Positions 7,032 to 14,031 of a stretch of 64,000 nucleotides of DNA are shown here, one piece after another. The position numbers were made by a program, and so were the translations under genes. The DNA lies in contig NZ_BMVK01000012.1 in the NCBI RefSeq assembly GCF_014650675.1, positions 124,001 to 188,000 on the forward strand, given 5' to 3'. Each line of letters opens with the position of its first letter. Position 1 is the stretch's first letter. The notes beneath the pieces were generated by a model, which searched no databases, was not told the DNA's origin, and saw only the letters and a program-made list of their open reading frames with translations. Origin of the DNA: Streptomyces anulatus (GTDB lineage Bacteria; Actinomycetota; Actinomycetes; Streptomycetales; Streptomycetaceae).

Positions 7032-8132
7032 TCAGCGCGGCGCGGTCTCCACCCGCACGCGATCGCTCTCCCCGTCGGAGAGGAACGAGGCGAGCTCCCT
7101 CCCCTGGTCGGCCACGGCGTCGCGGTCGGCCCGGGAGAAGGCGCGCAGGGGTTCCACCGTGACGACCTCGTCGGTGACACGCCAGGTGGCCGCCACACGG
7201 CCGTCGACCAGCACGACACGCTCGCCCGCGACCGAGAGGCCGCGGTGGGCGTCGTCGATGATCCGGCCGCGGTCCTGATAGCCGAGGATCGCGTTGTCGA
7301 AGGCCGGCAGGAACCGCACCGGGGCGGGAGTGTCCGGATCGGGGCGCGGCGCGTCGGGCAGGTCGAGCAGCTCCCGCCCCCGCTCGTCACGGAAGCGGAC
7401 CAGCTCGTCGCGTACGGCGGCGACCGCGCCGGGCAGTCCGGCCAGCCCGGACCAGGCGCGCAGGTCGGCCGTGGCGGCGGGTCCGTGGGCGGCCAGGTAG
7501 CGCCGGACCAGTGCCTGGCCGACCGGGTCGGCGCCGTCGGGGGCGGGCGGGTCGACCGGGCGGCCCAGCCAGGAGGAGAGGGCGACATTGCGCACCCCGC
7601 CCTTCGCCCGCCACAGCCCCCGGGGCGGCGCCTGCGCCATCGGGACGAGAGCGGCGACCACCATCTCGCCCAGGGGGCGGGGCCCCGGACCGGGCCAGCG
7701 CCCGGCGAGCGCCCGCACGATCTCCGCCGCGGTACGGGGTTCGCCGTCGGCCATCAACTCCCGGGCATCCGCGGCAAGTGCGTCGAGGTCGACCCCTTTC
7801 AGCTCGTCGCGGTAGACCCCGAGCACCCGTTGGCGCAGCATCGCGTCGTGGCGGGCCCGCCAGGCGAGGACGTCGTCGGCGGTGACGAGGTGGACCGTGC
7901 GTCGCATCAGATGGGTGCGCACCACGCTCCGCCGGTTCAGCAGGTCCGAGAGGACCGCAGGATCGAAGGCGGCCAGCCGGGACCAGAGCCCGACGAAGGG
8001 CTCCTGCGGTTCCTGCGCCTGGAGTCCGCAGAGGTGGGCCACGGCGTCCACGACCGGCAGATCGGCCCGGTCGAGCAGCAACTGGCGGCCCAGCATGGCG
8101 CGGTTGAGCGCCCGGTTGTCGAGGACGGTCAC
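7032..8132 (-). CDS. Winged-helix DNA-binding domain protein (HTH_42/YcaQ-like)
   Basis: A 366-residue protein of the winged-helix family typified by YcaQ/AlkX DNA glycosylases. The N-terminal segment (LNRAMLGRQLLLDRADLPVV, LCGLQAQEPQEPFVGLWSRL) and the RTHLMRRTVHLV...WRARH segment are characteristic; the C-terminal part contains RFLPAFDNAILGYQDR and a VDGRVAATW hairpin. Some members unhook DNA interstrand crosslinks, so a repair role is possible. GTG at 8132 is chosen because AGAAGGAG lies about 11 nt upstream. It follows the DinB gene by 68 nt on the same strand. Confidence 0.78.
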   Translation of the reverse strand: MTVLDNRALNRAMLGRQLLLDRADLPVVDAVAHLCGLQAQEPQEPFVGLWSRLAAFDPAVLSDLLNRRSVVRTHLMRRTVHLVTADDVLAWRARHDAMLRQRVLGVYRDELKGVDLDALAADARELMADGEPRTAAEIVRALAGRWPGPGPRPLGEMVVAALVPMAQAPPRGLWRAKGGVRNVALSSWLGRPVDPPAPDGADPVGQALVRRYLAAHGPAATADLRAWSGLAGLPGAVAAVRDELVRFRDERGRELLDLPDAPRPDPDTPAPVRFLPAFDNAILGYQDRGRIIDDAHRGLSVAGERVVLVDGRVAATWRVTDEVVTVEPLRAFSRADRDAVADQGRELASFLSDGESDRVRVETAPR

Positions 8133-8200
8133 CGTGTGGTCTCTCCTTCTCGGTTGCCTGCCGTCGGTTCTCCGCGCCTCCCCGCGCGGTGCGCCGCTGG

Positions 8201-8770
8201 TCAGGTCGCCTGCCGCCCGTCGAGCGTCTCGCGCAGGATATCCGCGTGCCCGGCGTGCTGGGCGGTCTCGGTGAGGACATGGGTCAGCACCCGCCGTACG
8301 CTCCACTCCCCGCCGGGTTCGTTCCAGGGCGCCTCGGGGAGCGGATGCGTCGCCGAGAGGTCGGGGACCGCGAGGATGATCCTCTCGCTGCGGGCGGCGA
8401 CCTGCTCGTAGGCGCGGAGGACCCCGGCCGTCGTCTCGCCGGGCAGCATCCGGAACTCCTTCTCCCGCTCGATCGCCCACGTCGGGAACTCAGCGGCGGT
8501 GCCGGCCGCCAGGTCGTCCCAGGTGACTCCTTCGGGCAGCGCGAAGGACATCGCCGACGGGCCCTCGGTCACGAAGTTCAGCCAGCTCTCCTCCATGGCC
8601 GTGACGTGCTTGACGAGGCCGCCCGGGCACAGCGCGCTGACCGTCGGGCGCTCACCGGCCTGCTCGTCGCCGAGGCCCTCGACGGAGCGGATCAGGGCGG
8701 CCCGCGCGGTGGCCAGGGCGGCGAGCAGGTCCGTGCGCTCGGCGTCGGGGGAGGTGGAGGCCGTGTTCAT
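8201..8770 (-). CDS. DinB-fold protein (maleylpyruvate isomerase/mycothiol-transferase type)
   Basis: A 189-residue four-helix-bundle protein with intact metal ligands: a histidine in VKHVTAMEESW and the C-terminal pair in HAGHADILRE. This contrasts with the degenerate copy at 2133-2642. Such proteins are probably mycothiol-dependent thiol transferases. The gene is divergent from a WYL regulator and shares a promoter region containing a 9-bp perfect dyad, so regulation by that neighbour is likely. The ATG at 8770 is used; a longer frame to 8977 runs antisense through the regulator. Confidence 0.82.
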   Translation of the reverse strand: MNTASTSPDAERTDLLAALATARAALIRSVEGLGDEQAGERPTVSALCPGGLVKHVTAMEESWLNFVTEGPSAMSFALPEGVTWDDLAAGTAAEFPTWAIEREKEFRMLPGETTAGVLRAYEQVAARSERIILAVPDLSATHPLPEAPWNEPGGEWSVRRVLTHVLTETAQHAGHADILRETLDGRQAT

Positions 8771-8827
8771 GGTGATCGGGTTCCTTCCGGTGTTCCTGTC
8801 GTGCGGTACGGGTCGACCCTCGCAAAG

Positions 8828-8852
8828 GAAGAGGCCAGGATGTGGCCTCTTC
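8828..8852. promoter_or_regulatory. Operator between DinB gene and WYL regulator
   Basis: GAAGAGGCC and GGCCTCTTC form a perfect 9-bp inverted repeat around a 7-nt spacer. It lies in the 100-bp divergent promoter region and would cover the -35 area of the regulator, whose -10 candidate CATACT is at 8859-8864, 6 nt before its ATG (probable leaderless mRNA). Confidence 0.6.
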
Positions 8853-8870
8853 TCGGCCCATACTGGAGTC

Positions 8871-9893
8871 ATGCCGAAGACTTCAGCGCGCCTGCTGGCG
8901 CTGCTCTCCCTGCTCCAGGCGCGCCGGGACTGGCCGGGCCGGTTGCTGGCCGAGCGGTTGGAGGTCAGCCCCCGCACGGTGCGACGTGACGTCGACCGAC
9001 TGCGGGAGCTGGGCTATCCCATCGCGGCGTTCAAGGGGCCCGACGGCGGATACCGGCTGGACGCGGGCGCGCAGTTGCCGCCGTTGCTGTTCGACGACGA
9101 CCAGGCGGTCGCGCTCGCCGTCGCGCTGCGGACCGCCGCCGCGACCGGCGCCGGAATCGGGGAGGCCGCGGCCCGCGCGCTGACCACCGTCCGGCAGGTC
9201 ATGCCGGCCCGGCTGCGCCATCGCGTCGACGCCCTGCGGGTCACCGCCGTCGAACGTACGGGAGGCCCACCGCGGCCGCAGGCCGATCCGCGTGTGCTCG
9301 TGACGTTGAGCGCGGCGGTGCACGCCCGCGAGGTGCTGCGCTTCGACCACTCCCCCGGGTACGCCCCGCCACCCGCCGAGGCCCCGCCCGCGGTGCGGCG
9401 GGTGGAGCCGCACCGCCTGGTCACCTGGGGCGGGCGCTGGTATCTCGTCGCCTGGGACCTGGATCGCGAGGACTGGCGGACCTTCCGCGCGGACCGGATC
9501 ACCCCGCGCACTCCCACGGGCCCCCGTTTCACGCCGCGCGAGGTGCCCGGAGGCGATGTGGCCGCCTTCGTCGCCGCCCGGTTCCAGGGCTCCGACGCCC
9601 CCGGCGATTGGCCCTGCCGCGGGGAGGTGATCCTCGACGCTCCGGCCTCCGCGGTGGCCGGCCACATCCGCGACGGGAGCGTCGAGGAGTACGGACCGGA
9701 CCGCTGCCGGGTGGTCCTGGGCGCCTGGTCCTGGGCCGGCCTCGCCGCCGAACTCGGCAGGTTCGACGCGGACATCGAGGTCGTCGGGCCCGACGCGCTC
9801 AGGGACGCCTTCGCCCGGCTGGCCCGCCGCTGTGCCGCCGCGGCGGGGGCGGGGCCCGGCGGCCCTCAGGGACCCACGAGCCGCGTGTCGTAG
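8871..9893 (+). CDS. WYL-domain transcriptional regulator
   Basis: A 340-residue regulator. Residues 1-60 form an N-terminal HTH_11-type winged helix (LLALLSLLQARRDWPGRLLA, SPRTVRRDVDRLRELGYPI, DGGYRL). The middle/C-terminal part is a WYL domain, which in other proteins senses nucleic-acid or nucleotide ligands; the signature occurs literally as GRWYLVAWD, followed by TFRADRI. The C-terminal WCX extension ends near 330. It probably controls the divergent DinB gene and itself. The 3' end overlaps the convergent DUF4389 gene by 28 nt. Confidence 0.9.
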   Translation: MPKTSARLLALLSLLQARRDWPGRLLAERLEVSPRTVRRDVDRLRELGYPIAAFKGPDGGYRLDAGAQLPPLLFDDDQAVALAVALRTAAATGAGIGEAAARALTTVRQVMPARLRHRVDALRVTAVERTGGPPRPQADPRVLVTLSAAVHAREVLRFDHSPGYAPPPAEAPPAVRRVEPHRLVTWGGRWYLVAWDLDREDWRTFRADRITPRTPTGPRFTPREVPGGDVAAFVAARFQGSDAPGDWPCRGEVILDAPASAVAGHIRDGSVEEYGPDRCRVVLGAWSWAGLAAELGRFDADIEVVGPDALRDAFARLARRCAAAAGAGPGGPQGPTSRVS

Positions 9894-10663
9894 GTGTCGT
9901 CGATGTCGTCGCTCGTCGATGCGGTCACGGACGAGATGACGTGACCCGCCAGGCCCAGCACCAGGAACAGCACCACGAGCCATTTCGCGGCGCTGCTCAG
10001 GACCAGCGGGCGGGTGGCGGAGCGCGACCGCTCCGGGGCCACGGCGAGGTCGTCGTCGCCGAACAGGCCCTTGGGGTAGGCGGGGGTGAGCATCATGACG
10101 TACGCGGAGAACCGCATCCGGTAGCGCAGGGTGGCCGCCGTCGCCTCGAACAGCGGCCGGGGCATCCGGCCGAGACACAGCGTGATCAGCCACCAGACGA
10201 AGGCCAGTGCCCACCACCCGTACACGGCGAGACTCTGCACGATCGCCGCCGGGATCATCAGGAAGACGCGGAACAGCACCGCGAGCCGGTTGAGCGGGGT
10301 GGGCCGCACCTCGATCTGCACCGGATAGTCGGCCGGCGGGGTCAGGGCGAAGGGCGGGTAGCGGTCGATGAGCAGCATGTCGCTCGCCGAGACGCGCATG
10401 TCGTAGCCGAGGACGCCGGTCAGGAAGCGGAAGACGGGGTCGGGCAGCCGTCCCAGCACCAGCGCCGCGAACCATCCCACGATGACGGTGAAGAACGCCG
10501 CGATGTGCAGGACGAACAGCACGATGAAGTGCGGGATCAGCAGCAGGAGCCGCAGGAGGACGGTCAGCCGGCGCTGACGGGCCGGTTCGACGATGTCCAG
10601 GACGGGCCTGAACTCGTCCGCGTCCGCCTCCTGGCGGCCCGGGCTCCACTGGCCTTCGGCCAT
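9866..10663 (-). CDS. DUF4389 membrane protein
   Basis: A 265-residue integral membrane protein of the DUF4389 family, containing the two halves typical of it: each has a polar beta segment (PVLDIVEPARQRRLTVLLRL; PVQIEVRPTPLNRLAVLFRV), two hydrophobic helices, then an R(L/M)P-terminated hairpin and a YRMRFSAYVMM segment. A last membrane helix lies near residues 230-250. The ATG at 10663 follows GAGGAGGAGCGAC. Function unknown; family members are widespread in actinobacteria. Confidence 0.82.
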   Translation of the reverse strand: MAEGQWSPGRQEADADEFRPVLDIVEPARQRRLTVLLRLLLLIPHFIVLFVLHIAAFFTVIVGWFAALVLGRLPDPVFRFLTGVLGYDMRVSASDMLLIDRYPPFALTPPADYPVQIEVRPTPLNRLAVLFRVFLMIPAAIVQSLAVYGWWALAFVWWLITLCLGRMPRPLFEATAATLRYRMRFSAYVMMLTPAYPKGLFGDDDLAVAPERSRSATRPLVLSSAAKWLVVLFLVLGLAGHVISSVTASTSDDIDDTYDTRLVGP

Positions 10664-10775
10664 GTCGCTCCTCCTCGGCAGGGGATCCGGGCGCCATCCG
10701 CGCGCAGGACGTGTCCCCACCGTGCGTCCGCTCCGGGCCGCCCGCAAACGGCCCGGCCCGAACGGGTGCCCCTGC

Positions 10776-11567
10776 TCAGCGCCCGCGGAGGCGGTCGAGC
10801 AGGGAGCGGACGGCGCCGGACCCGGTGGCACGCTGGCCGCCGCTCGCCGCACCGTCGGTCCTCCCGGTACGGGCGCCGCGCTTCTGGGCCGAGGCCGCCG
10901 GCTTCGGCCGGTCCCGTTGTCCGGCCTTCGTACGGGCGGCCTTCGTAGCAGCGGCCTTCGTAGCAGCGGCCTTCGTAGGAGCGGCCTTCGTACGGGCGGC
11001 CTTCGTACGGGCGGCCGGCCCCGGCGCACGCTTCGGCTCGGCCTCGGGCTTCTCCGCCGACGGGCCGGGGGAGCCGGAGGCGTCGGTGTAGGTGTAGTAG
11101 CGGTGGCTGATCCGGCGGCCCAGCACGAAGTACCCCAGCAGCGCGCCCGCCGTGTTGAGGATGACGTCGTCGACGTCGAACGCGCGCCCCTCGACCAGGG
11201 CCCCCTGGATCAGTTCGACGACGGCCATGGCGACGGCGGTCAGCAGCGTCGTCCGGATCATGCGCAGGCGGCGTGGCACGAAGAACGGCAGCAGGAGTCC
11301 GAACGGCACGCCGAGCAGCAGGTTCCCGCCCGCCTGCTTGCACGCGGCGAGGAAGGTGTAGTCCTCGGCGTACTGGCGCAGCGAGCGGCCGGGGCGGAGA
11401 TTCGCGGTGACGAGGTCCTCGGATGCCGGTGACGGCGTGAGCGTCACCTTGGCCAGGAGGACGGAGAACGCCACGAGTCCCAGCAGCACCACCGTCAGGA
11501 CCGCCCCGCGCACCAGCACACGTACCCATGTCCCCCGGTCTGTACGGGGATTCGCCTCTGCTGTCAT
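10776..11567 (-). CDS. VanZ-family membrane protein with Lys/Ala repeat tail
   Basis: A 263-residue protein. Four hydrophobic helices in the first 165 residues and the segment VELIQGALVEGRAFDVDDVILNT.GALLGY identify the VanZ fold (teicoplanin-resistance-like, DUF2238 relatives). From about residue 175 the chain becomes a charged, disordered cytoplasmic tail containing six TKAA/TKAG pentapeptides and a Lys/Arg-rich stretch, resembling linker-histone or HupS-type DNA-binding tails. ATG at 11567 is used; its Shine-Dalgarno is weak. The tail is not part of ordinary VanZ proteins. Confidence 0.8.
   Translation of the reverse strand: MTAEANPRTDRGTWVRVLVRGAVLTVVLLGLVAFSVLLAKVTLTPSPASEDLVTANLRPGRSLRQYAEDYTFLAACKQAGGNLLLGVPFGLLLPFFVPRRLRMIRTTLLTAVAMAVVELIQGALVEGRAFDVDDVILNTAGALLGYFVLGRRISHRYYTYTDASGSPGPSAEKPEAEPKRAPGPAARTKAARTKAAPTKAAATKAAATKAARTKAGQRDRPKPAASAQKRGARTGRTDGAASGGQRATGSGAVRSLLDRLRGR
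10921..11010. repeat. Six tandem 15-bp units inside the VanZ-family gene
   Basis: Six units of the form GCGGCCTTCGTAnnn follow one another exactly in register, differing mainly in the last three bases. They encode the TKA(A/G)x pentapeptide on the minus strand. Repeat number is likely to vary between strains. Confidence 0.85.
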
Positions 11568-11667
11568 GGCCGACAGGTGCCCCCGCCCGGCCGGAACACA
11601 CACCTGGACGGTCCCGTGGAGCGAAAATCTCATGCTGCCGTCCGCGCGCGCCTGCGACGATGTGCGC

Positions 11668-12168
11668 ATGAGCGCACACAAGAAGAGGGACCTGCTGGAC
11701 GAGGCCGACCGGTTGCGTTCGGAGGGCCGGCCCGAGGAGGCGCGGGAACGGCTCCTCGCCCTGACCGCCCAGTACCCCGACGACGCGGAGGTGGCCTGCC
11801 GGACGGCGTGGATCCATGACGTGCTGGGCCTGGAGTCGGAGGCGGTGCCGTACTACGAGCGCGCTCTGGCACATCCGGAACTCGCTTCGGAGGACCGGCA
11901 CGGAGTGCTCCTGGGGCTGGGCAGTACGTACCGGATCCTCGGGCGGTACGGGCAGGCGGTGGAGACGCTGCGCCGGGGCGTCGAGGAGTTCCCGGACGAC
12001 GGCTCGCTCCGGGCGTTCCTGGCGATGGCCCTGTACAACACCGACGAGCACCACGAGGCGATGCGCCTGTTGCTGGAGTTGACGGCCGCGACCAGCCAGG
12101 ACCCGCGCGTCCAGCAGTACCGACGGGCCATCGAGCACTATGCGAAGGACCTCGACGAGACCGTGTGA
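11668..12168 (+). CDS. Tetratricopeptide-repeat protein
   Basis: A 166-residue soluble protein built of TPR-like helix pairs: LLDEADRLRSEGRPEEARERL, VACRTAWIHDVLGLESEAVPYYERAL, LLGLGSTYRILGRYGQAVETLRRG and FLAMALYNTDEHHEAMRLLLEL. It is the widespread small TPR protein of actinobacteria, probably a scaffold; partners unknown. The ATG at 11668 has GACGAT nearby at about -10 spacing and no clear ribosome site, so leaderless expression is possible. It is divergent from the VanZ-family gene. Confidence 0.8.
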   Translation: MSAHKKRDLLDEADRLRSEGRPEEARERLLALTAQYPDDAEVACRTAWIHDVLGLESEAVPYYERALAHPELASEDRHGVLLGLGSTYRILGRYGQAVETLRRGVEEFPDDGSLRAFLAMALYNTDEHHEAMRLLLELTAATSQDPRVQQYRRAIEHYAKDLDETV

Positions 12169-12255
12169 CCCGTGCGGGCCGGGGCGGTCGCCCGCGGCGC
12201 GCCGTATCACGCCGGACGCGCCGGTCCGGGAGCGGTGGATGCCGAGAATGCTCGG

Positions 12256-13008
12256 GTGCCCACCGCTCCCCCGGCGCCCCCGCCGTCCCCGTCCTCCTCC
12301 TCCGGTGCATCCCGGGCCGGTGATGTGCCGGGGCACGGCGAGGGGACGCTGCTTCTGCTGTCCGGGGCCTCCGGCGCGGCGGACGCGTTCGTCTTCCTGT
12401 GCGTGGGGCAGGTCTTCGCCGGGGTGATGACGGGAAACCTGGTGCTGCTCGGGGCTTCGGCCGCCGGTGCGGGCGAGGACGGCGTGGCGCTGAAGGTGGC
12501 TGTCGCTCTGGGGGCGTACTTCTGCGGGGTCGCGGCGGGCGCGCTGATGGCCGGGCGGCGAGGTCCCCGGGTCCGGGTGCTGCTGGGGGCGGAGGTCGTC
12601 CTGCTCGGGGCGGCTGCCGCGCTGTGGGGGCTGGAGCTGGTCACGTCGTACGGCGACCGGCTCGGGCTGCTGGCTCTGGTGGCGGTCGCGATGGGCGTTC
12701 AGGGGCGCGTCCGGGTGACGCCGACGAACTATTTCACCGGGACGCTGACGTCGCTCGCGGGTCGCGTGGCGCTGCGGGAGCTGCGCGGCGGGGACGGCTG
12801 GGTGCTGGGGCGGCTGGCCGCGGTGGTGGCCGGGGCGGCGCTCGCGGCACTGGCCGAGCGGTGGTGGAGTCCGGGGGCCGCGCTGGGCGCGGTGGTGATG
12901 GCCGCGGGCGCTCTGGTGCTGGAGACGGTCCCGTACCGGGGCGGCCGGCCGGGGCCGGGCAAGGGGAAGCCCCGGCCGGATCGGGGGAATCCAGCCGGGG
13001 CGGTCTGA
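12256..13008 (+). CDS. DUF1275 (YoaK) family membrane protein
   Basis: A 250-residue protein with about six membrane helices. LLLLSGASGAADAFVFL, the VFAGVMTGNLVLLG motif and the MGVQGRVRVTPTNYFTGTLTSLA segment are the family landmarks (YoaK, DUF1275). The start is uncertain: GTG at 12256 is used, but GTG at 12235 is equally possible, and neither has a strong ribosome site. The first 30-odd residues are a low-complexity Pro/Ser stretch. Function is not known for the family; a transporter role is sometimes suggested. Confidence 0.75.
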   Translation: MPTAPPAPPPSPSSSSGASRAGDVPGHGEGTLLLLSGASGAADAFVFLCVGQVFAGVMTGNLVLLGASAAGAGEDGVALKVAVALGAYFCGVAAGALMAGRRGPRVRVLLGAEVVLLGAAAALWGLELVTSYGDRLGLLALVAVAMGVQGRVRVTPTNYFTGTLTSLAGRVALRELRGGDGWVLGRLAAVVAGAALAALAERWWSPGAALGAVVMAAGALVLETVPYRGGRPGPGKGKPRPDRGNPAGAV

Positions 13009-13156
13009 GTGCGGGCGTGAAGGGCGGTCGCCTCTCGGCGGAGGGCTCCACGGGGCTTCGGCGGTGCGATCTTCCCCATGGGCTACAGGTGAGGCCCGGG
13101 GACACTGTCCCCCTCACTCCCACGTATAGATGAACGATAAACCATCCTGGGCCGTT

Positions 13157-13204
13157 CCCGGGAATCCGCCCCCGCGGATGTGATCCACGGCACGGATTCC
13201 CGGG
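13157..13204. terminator. Terminator between DUF1275 gene and rpmE2
   Basis: A perfect 12-bp stem (CCCGGGAATCCG / CGGATTCCCGGG) with a 24-nt loop lies between two convergent genes, 28 nt past the rpmE2 stop. It can serve both directions. Confidence 0.55.
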
Positions 13205-13231
13205 CTTCCTCCCTGGTCAGGACTCGTTCGG

Positions 13232-13492
13232 TCAGCTCCCGGACGTCTCGCCGGTGCCGTAACGGCGCCGGAACCGCTCGACGCGGCCCGCCGTGTCGAG
13301 CACCTGGCTGCCGCCGGTGTAGAACGGGTGGCTCGCCGACGAGGTGTCCACGTCGATGACGGGGTAGCTGTTGCCGTCCTCCCACGTCACGCGCTCACCG
13401 GAGTCGGCGGTCGAGCGGGTCAGGAAGGCGACGTCGGCCGCGCGGTCGCGGAAGACCACGGGACGGGACACGGGGTGGATTCGGGACTTCAT
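13232..13492 (-). CDS. rpmE2: 50S ribosomal protein L31 type B
   Basis: An 86-residue ribosomal protein L31 of the zinc-free (C-) type. It starts MKSRIHPVSRPVVFRD, carries the DVDTSSASHPFYTGG motif and lacks the four cysteines of zinc-binding L31. In Streptomyces the C- paralogues are normally made under zinc starvation under Zur repression, replacing the zinc forms on the ribosome. It follows the rpmG paralogue by 64 nt on the same strand and is probably in one operon with it. Confidence 0.93.
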   Translation of the reverse strand: MKSRIHPVSRPVVFRDRAADVAFLTRSTADSGERVTWEDGNSYPVIDVDTSSASHPFYTGGSQVLDTAGRVERFRRRYGTGETSGS

Positions 13493-13556
13493 CGATGCGT
13501 TCCTTCCTCACCGCGGGCAGCGGTGACGTACACGGGGACAGGTCTCTTCCGGGCGG

Positions 13557-13721
13557 TCAGCGGACCTCGCGGAACAGGACGTGCCGGCCGGCGGCGGAGT
13601 CGAACTTGCGGAGCTCCAGCCGGTCGGGGTTGTTGCGGCGGTTCTTGCGTGTCACATAACTCCGGCCCGTTCCGACGGTGGACCGGAGGGTGACGACCGG
13701 CCTGGTCTCGCTGCGTGCCAT
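13557..13721 (-). CDS. rpmG: 50S ribosomal protein L33, cysteine-free paralogue
   Basis: A 54-residue L33: MARSETRPVVTLRSTVGTG, then YVTRKNRRNNPDRLELRKFD. The CxxC pairs of the zinc form are absent, so this is the C- paralogue, matching the adjacent type B L31. The pair is the core of the zinc-independent ribosomal protein set. The ATG at 13721 is used; the longer frame upstream is not coding. The AT-richer region upstream (13760-13800) may hold a Zur site, but I see no clean 7-1-7 dyad. Confidence 0.92.
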   Translation of the reverse strand: MARSETRPVVTLRSTVGTGRSYVTRKNRRNNPDRLELRKFDSAAGRHVLFREVR

Positions 13722-14031
13722 GGGCGCCTCCCGATGTCTCTGCCGACCCCGCCCCCGTATCGGGAATGGGATTCGTTTTCGTTCTGGTGAGGTAACGCGA
13801 GCCGTCCGCTCGGCATTCCCGCTCCACAACACACCCCGAACCGCATGGTCAACTCGCCCTACACGTAAGCCTGTTCGGATACTCACCGCTCCGCAGAGCC
13901 GCTGGCATATGCCAGACGCAAGAACGCATCGAGTGTTGCCAAATCCCTTACGACCCGCCGTGGCCTGTGCGACAGTCGGTAGCGGTCCACCCTTCAGAAC
14001 CGGCTAGGCCGCGCCTGTATCGGAGTACGAG
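13722..14031. other. 310-bp divergent intergenic region with a perfect palindrome
   Basis: This gap separates rpmG (minus) from the SpoIIE-type phosphatase (plus). No open frame in it looks coding. Two things stand out: an AT-rich patch at about 13765-13800, the probable rpmG promoter, and the perfect 14-bp palindrome CTGGCATATGCCAG at 13902-13915, about 117 bp before the phosphatase start. TTGCC at 13938 is a weak -35 candidate. Confidence 0.5.
13902..13915. promoter_or_regulatory. Perfect 14-bp palindrome, operator candidate
   Basis: CTGGCATATGCCAG reads the same on both strands and is far less GC-rich than its surroundings. Its position suits an upstream operator for the PAS-SpoIIE phosphatase gene. 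The binding protein is unknown. Confidence 0.45.

Noticed and set aside
10921..11010. Tandem 15-bp repeats as a CRISPR-like or iteron array
   Set aside because: Units are contiguous, in codon register and lie inside the VanZ-family coding sequence; there are no spacers.
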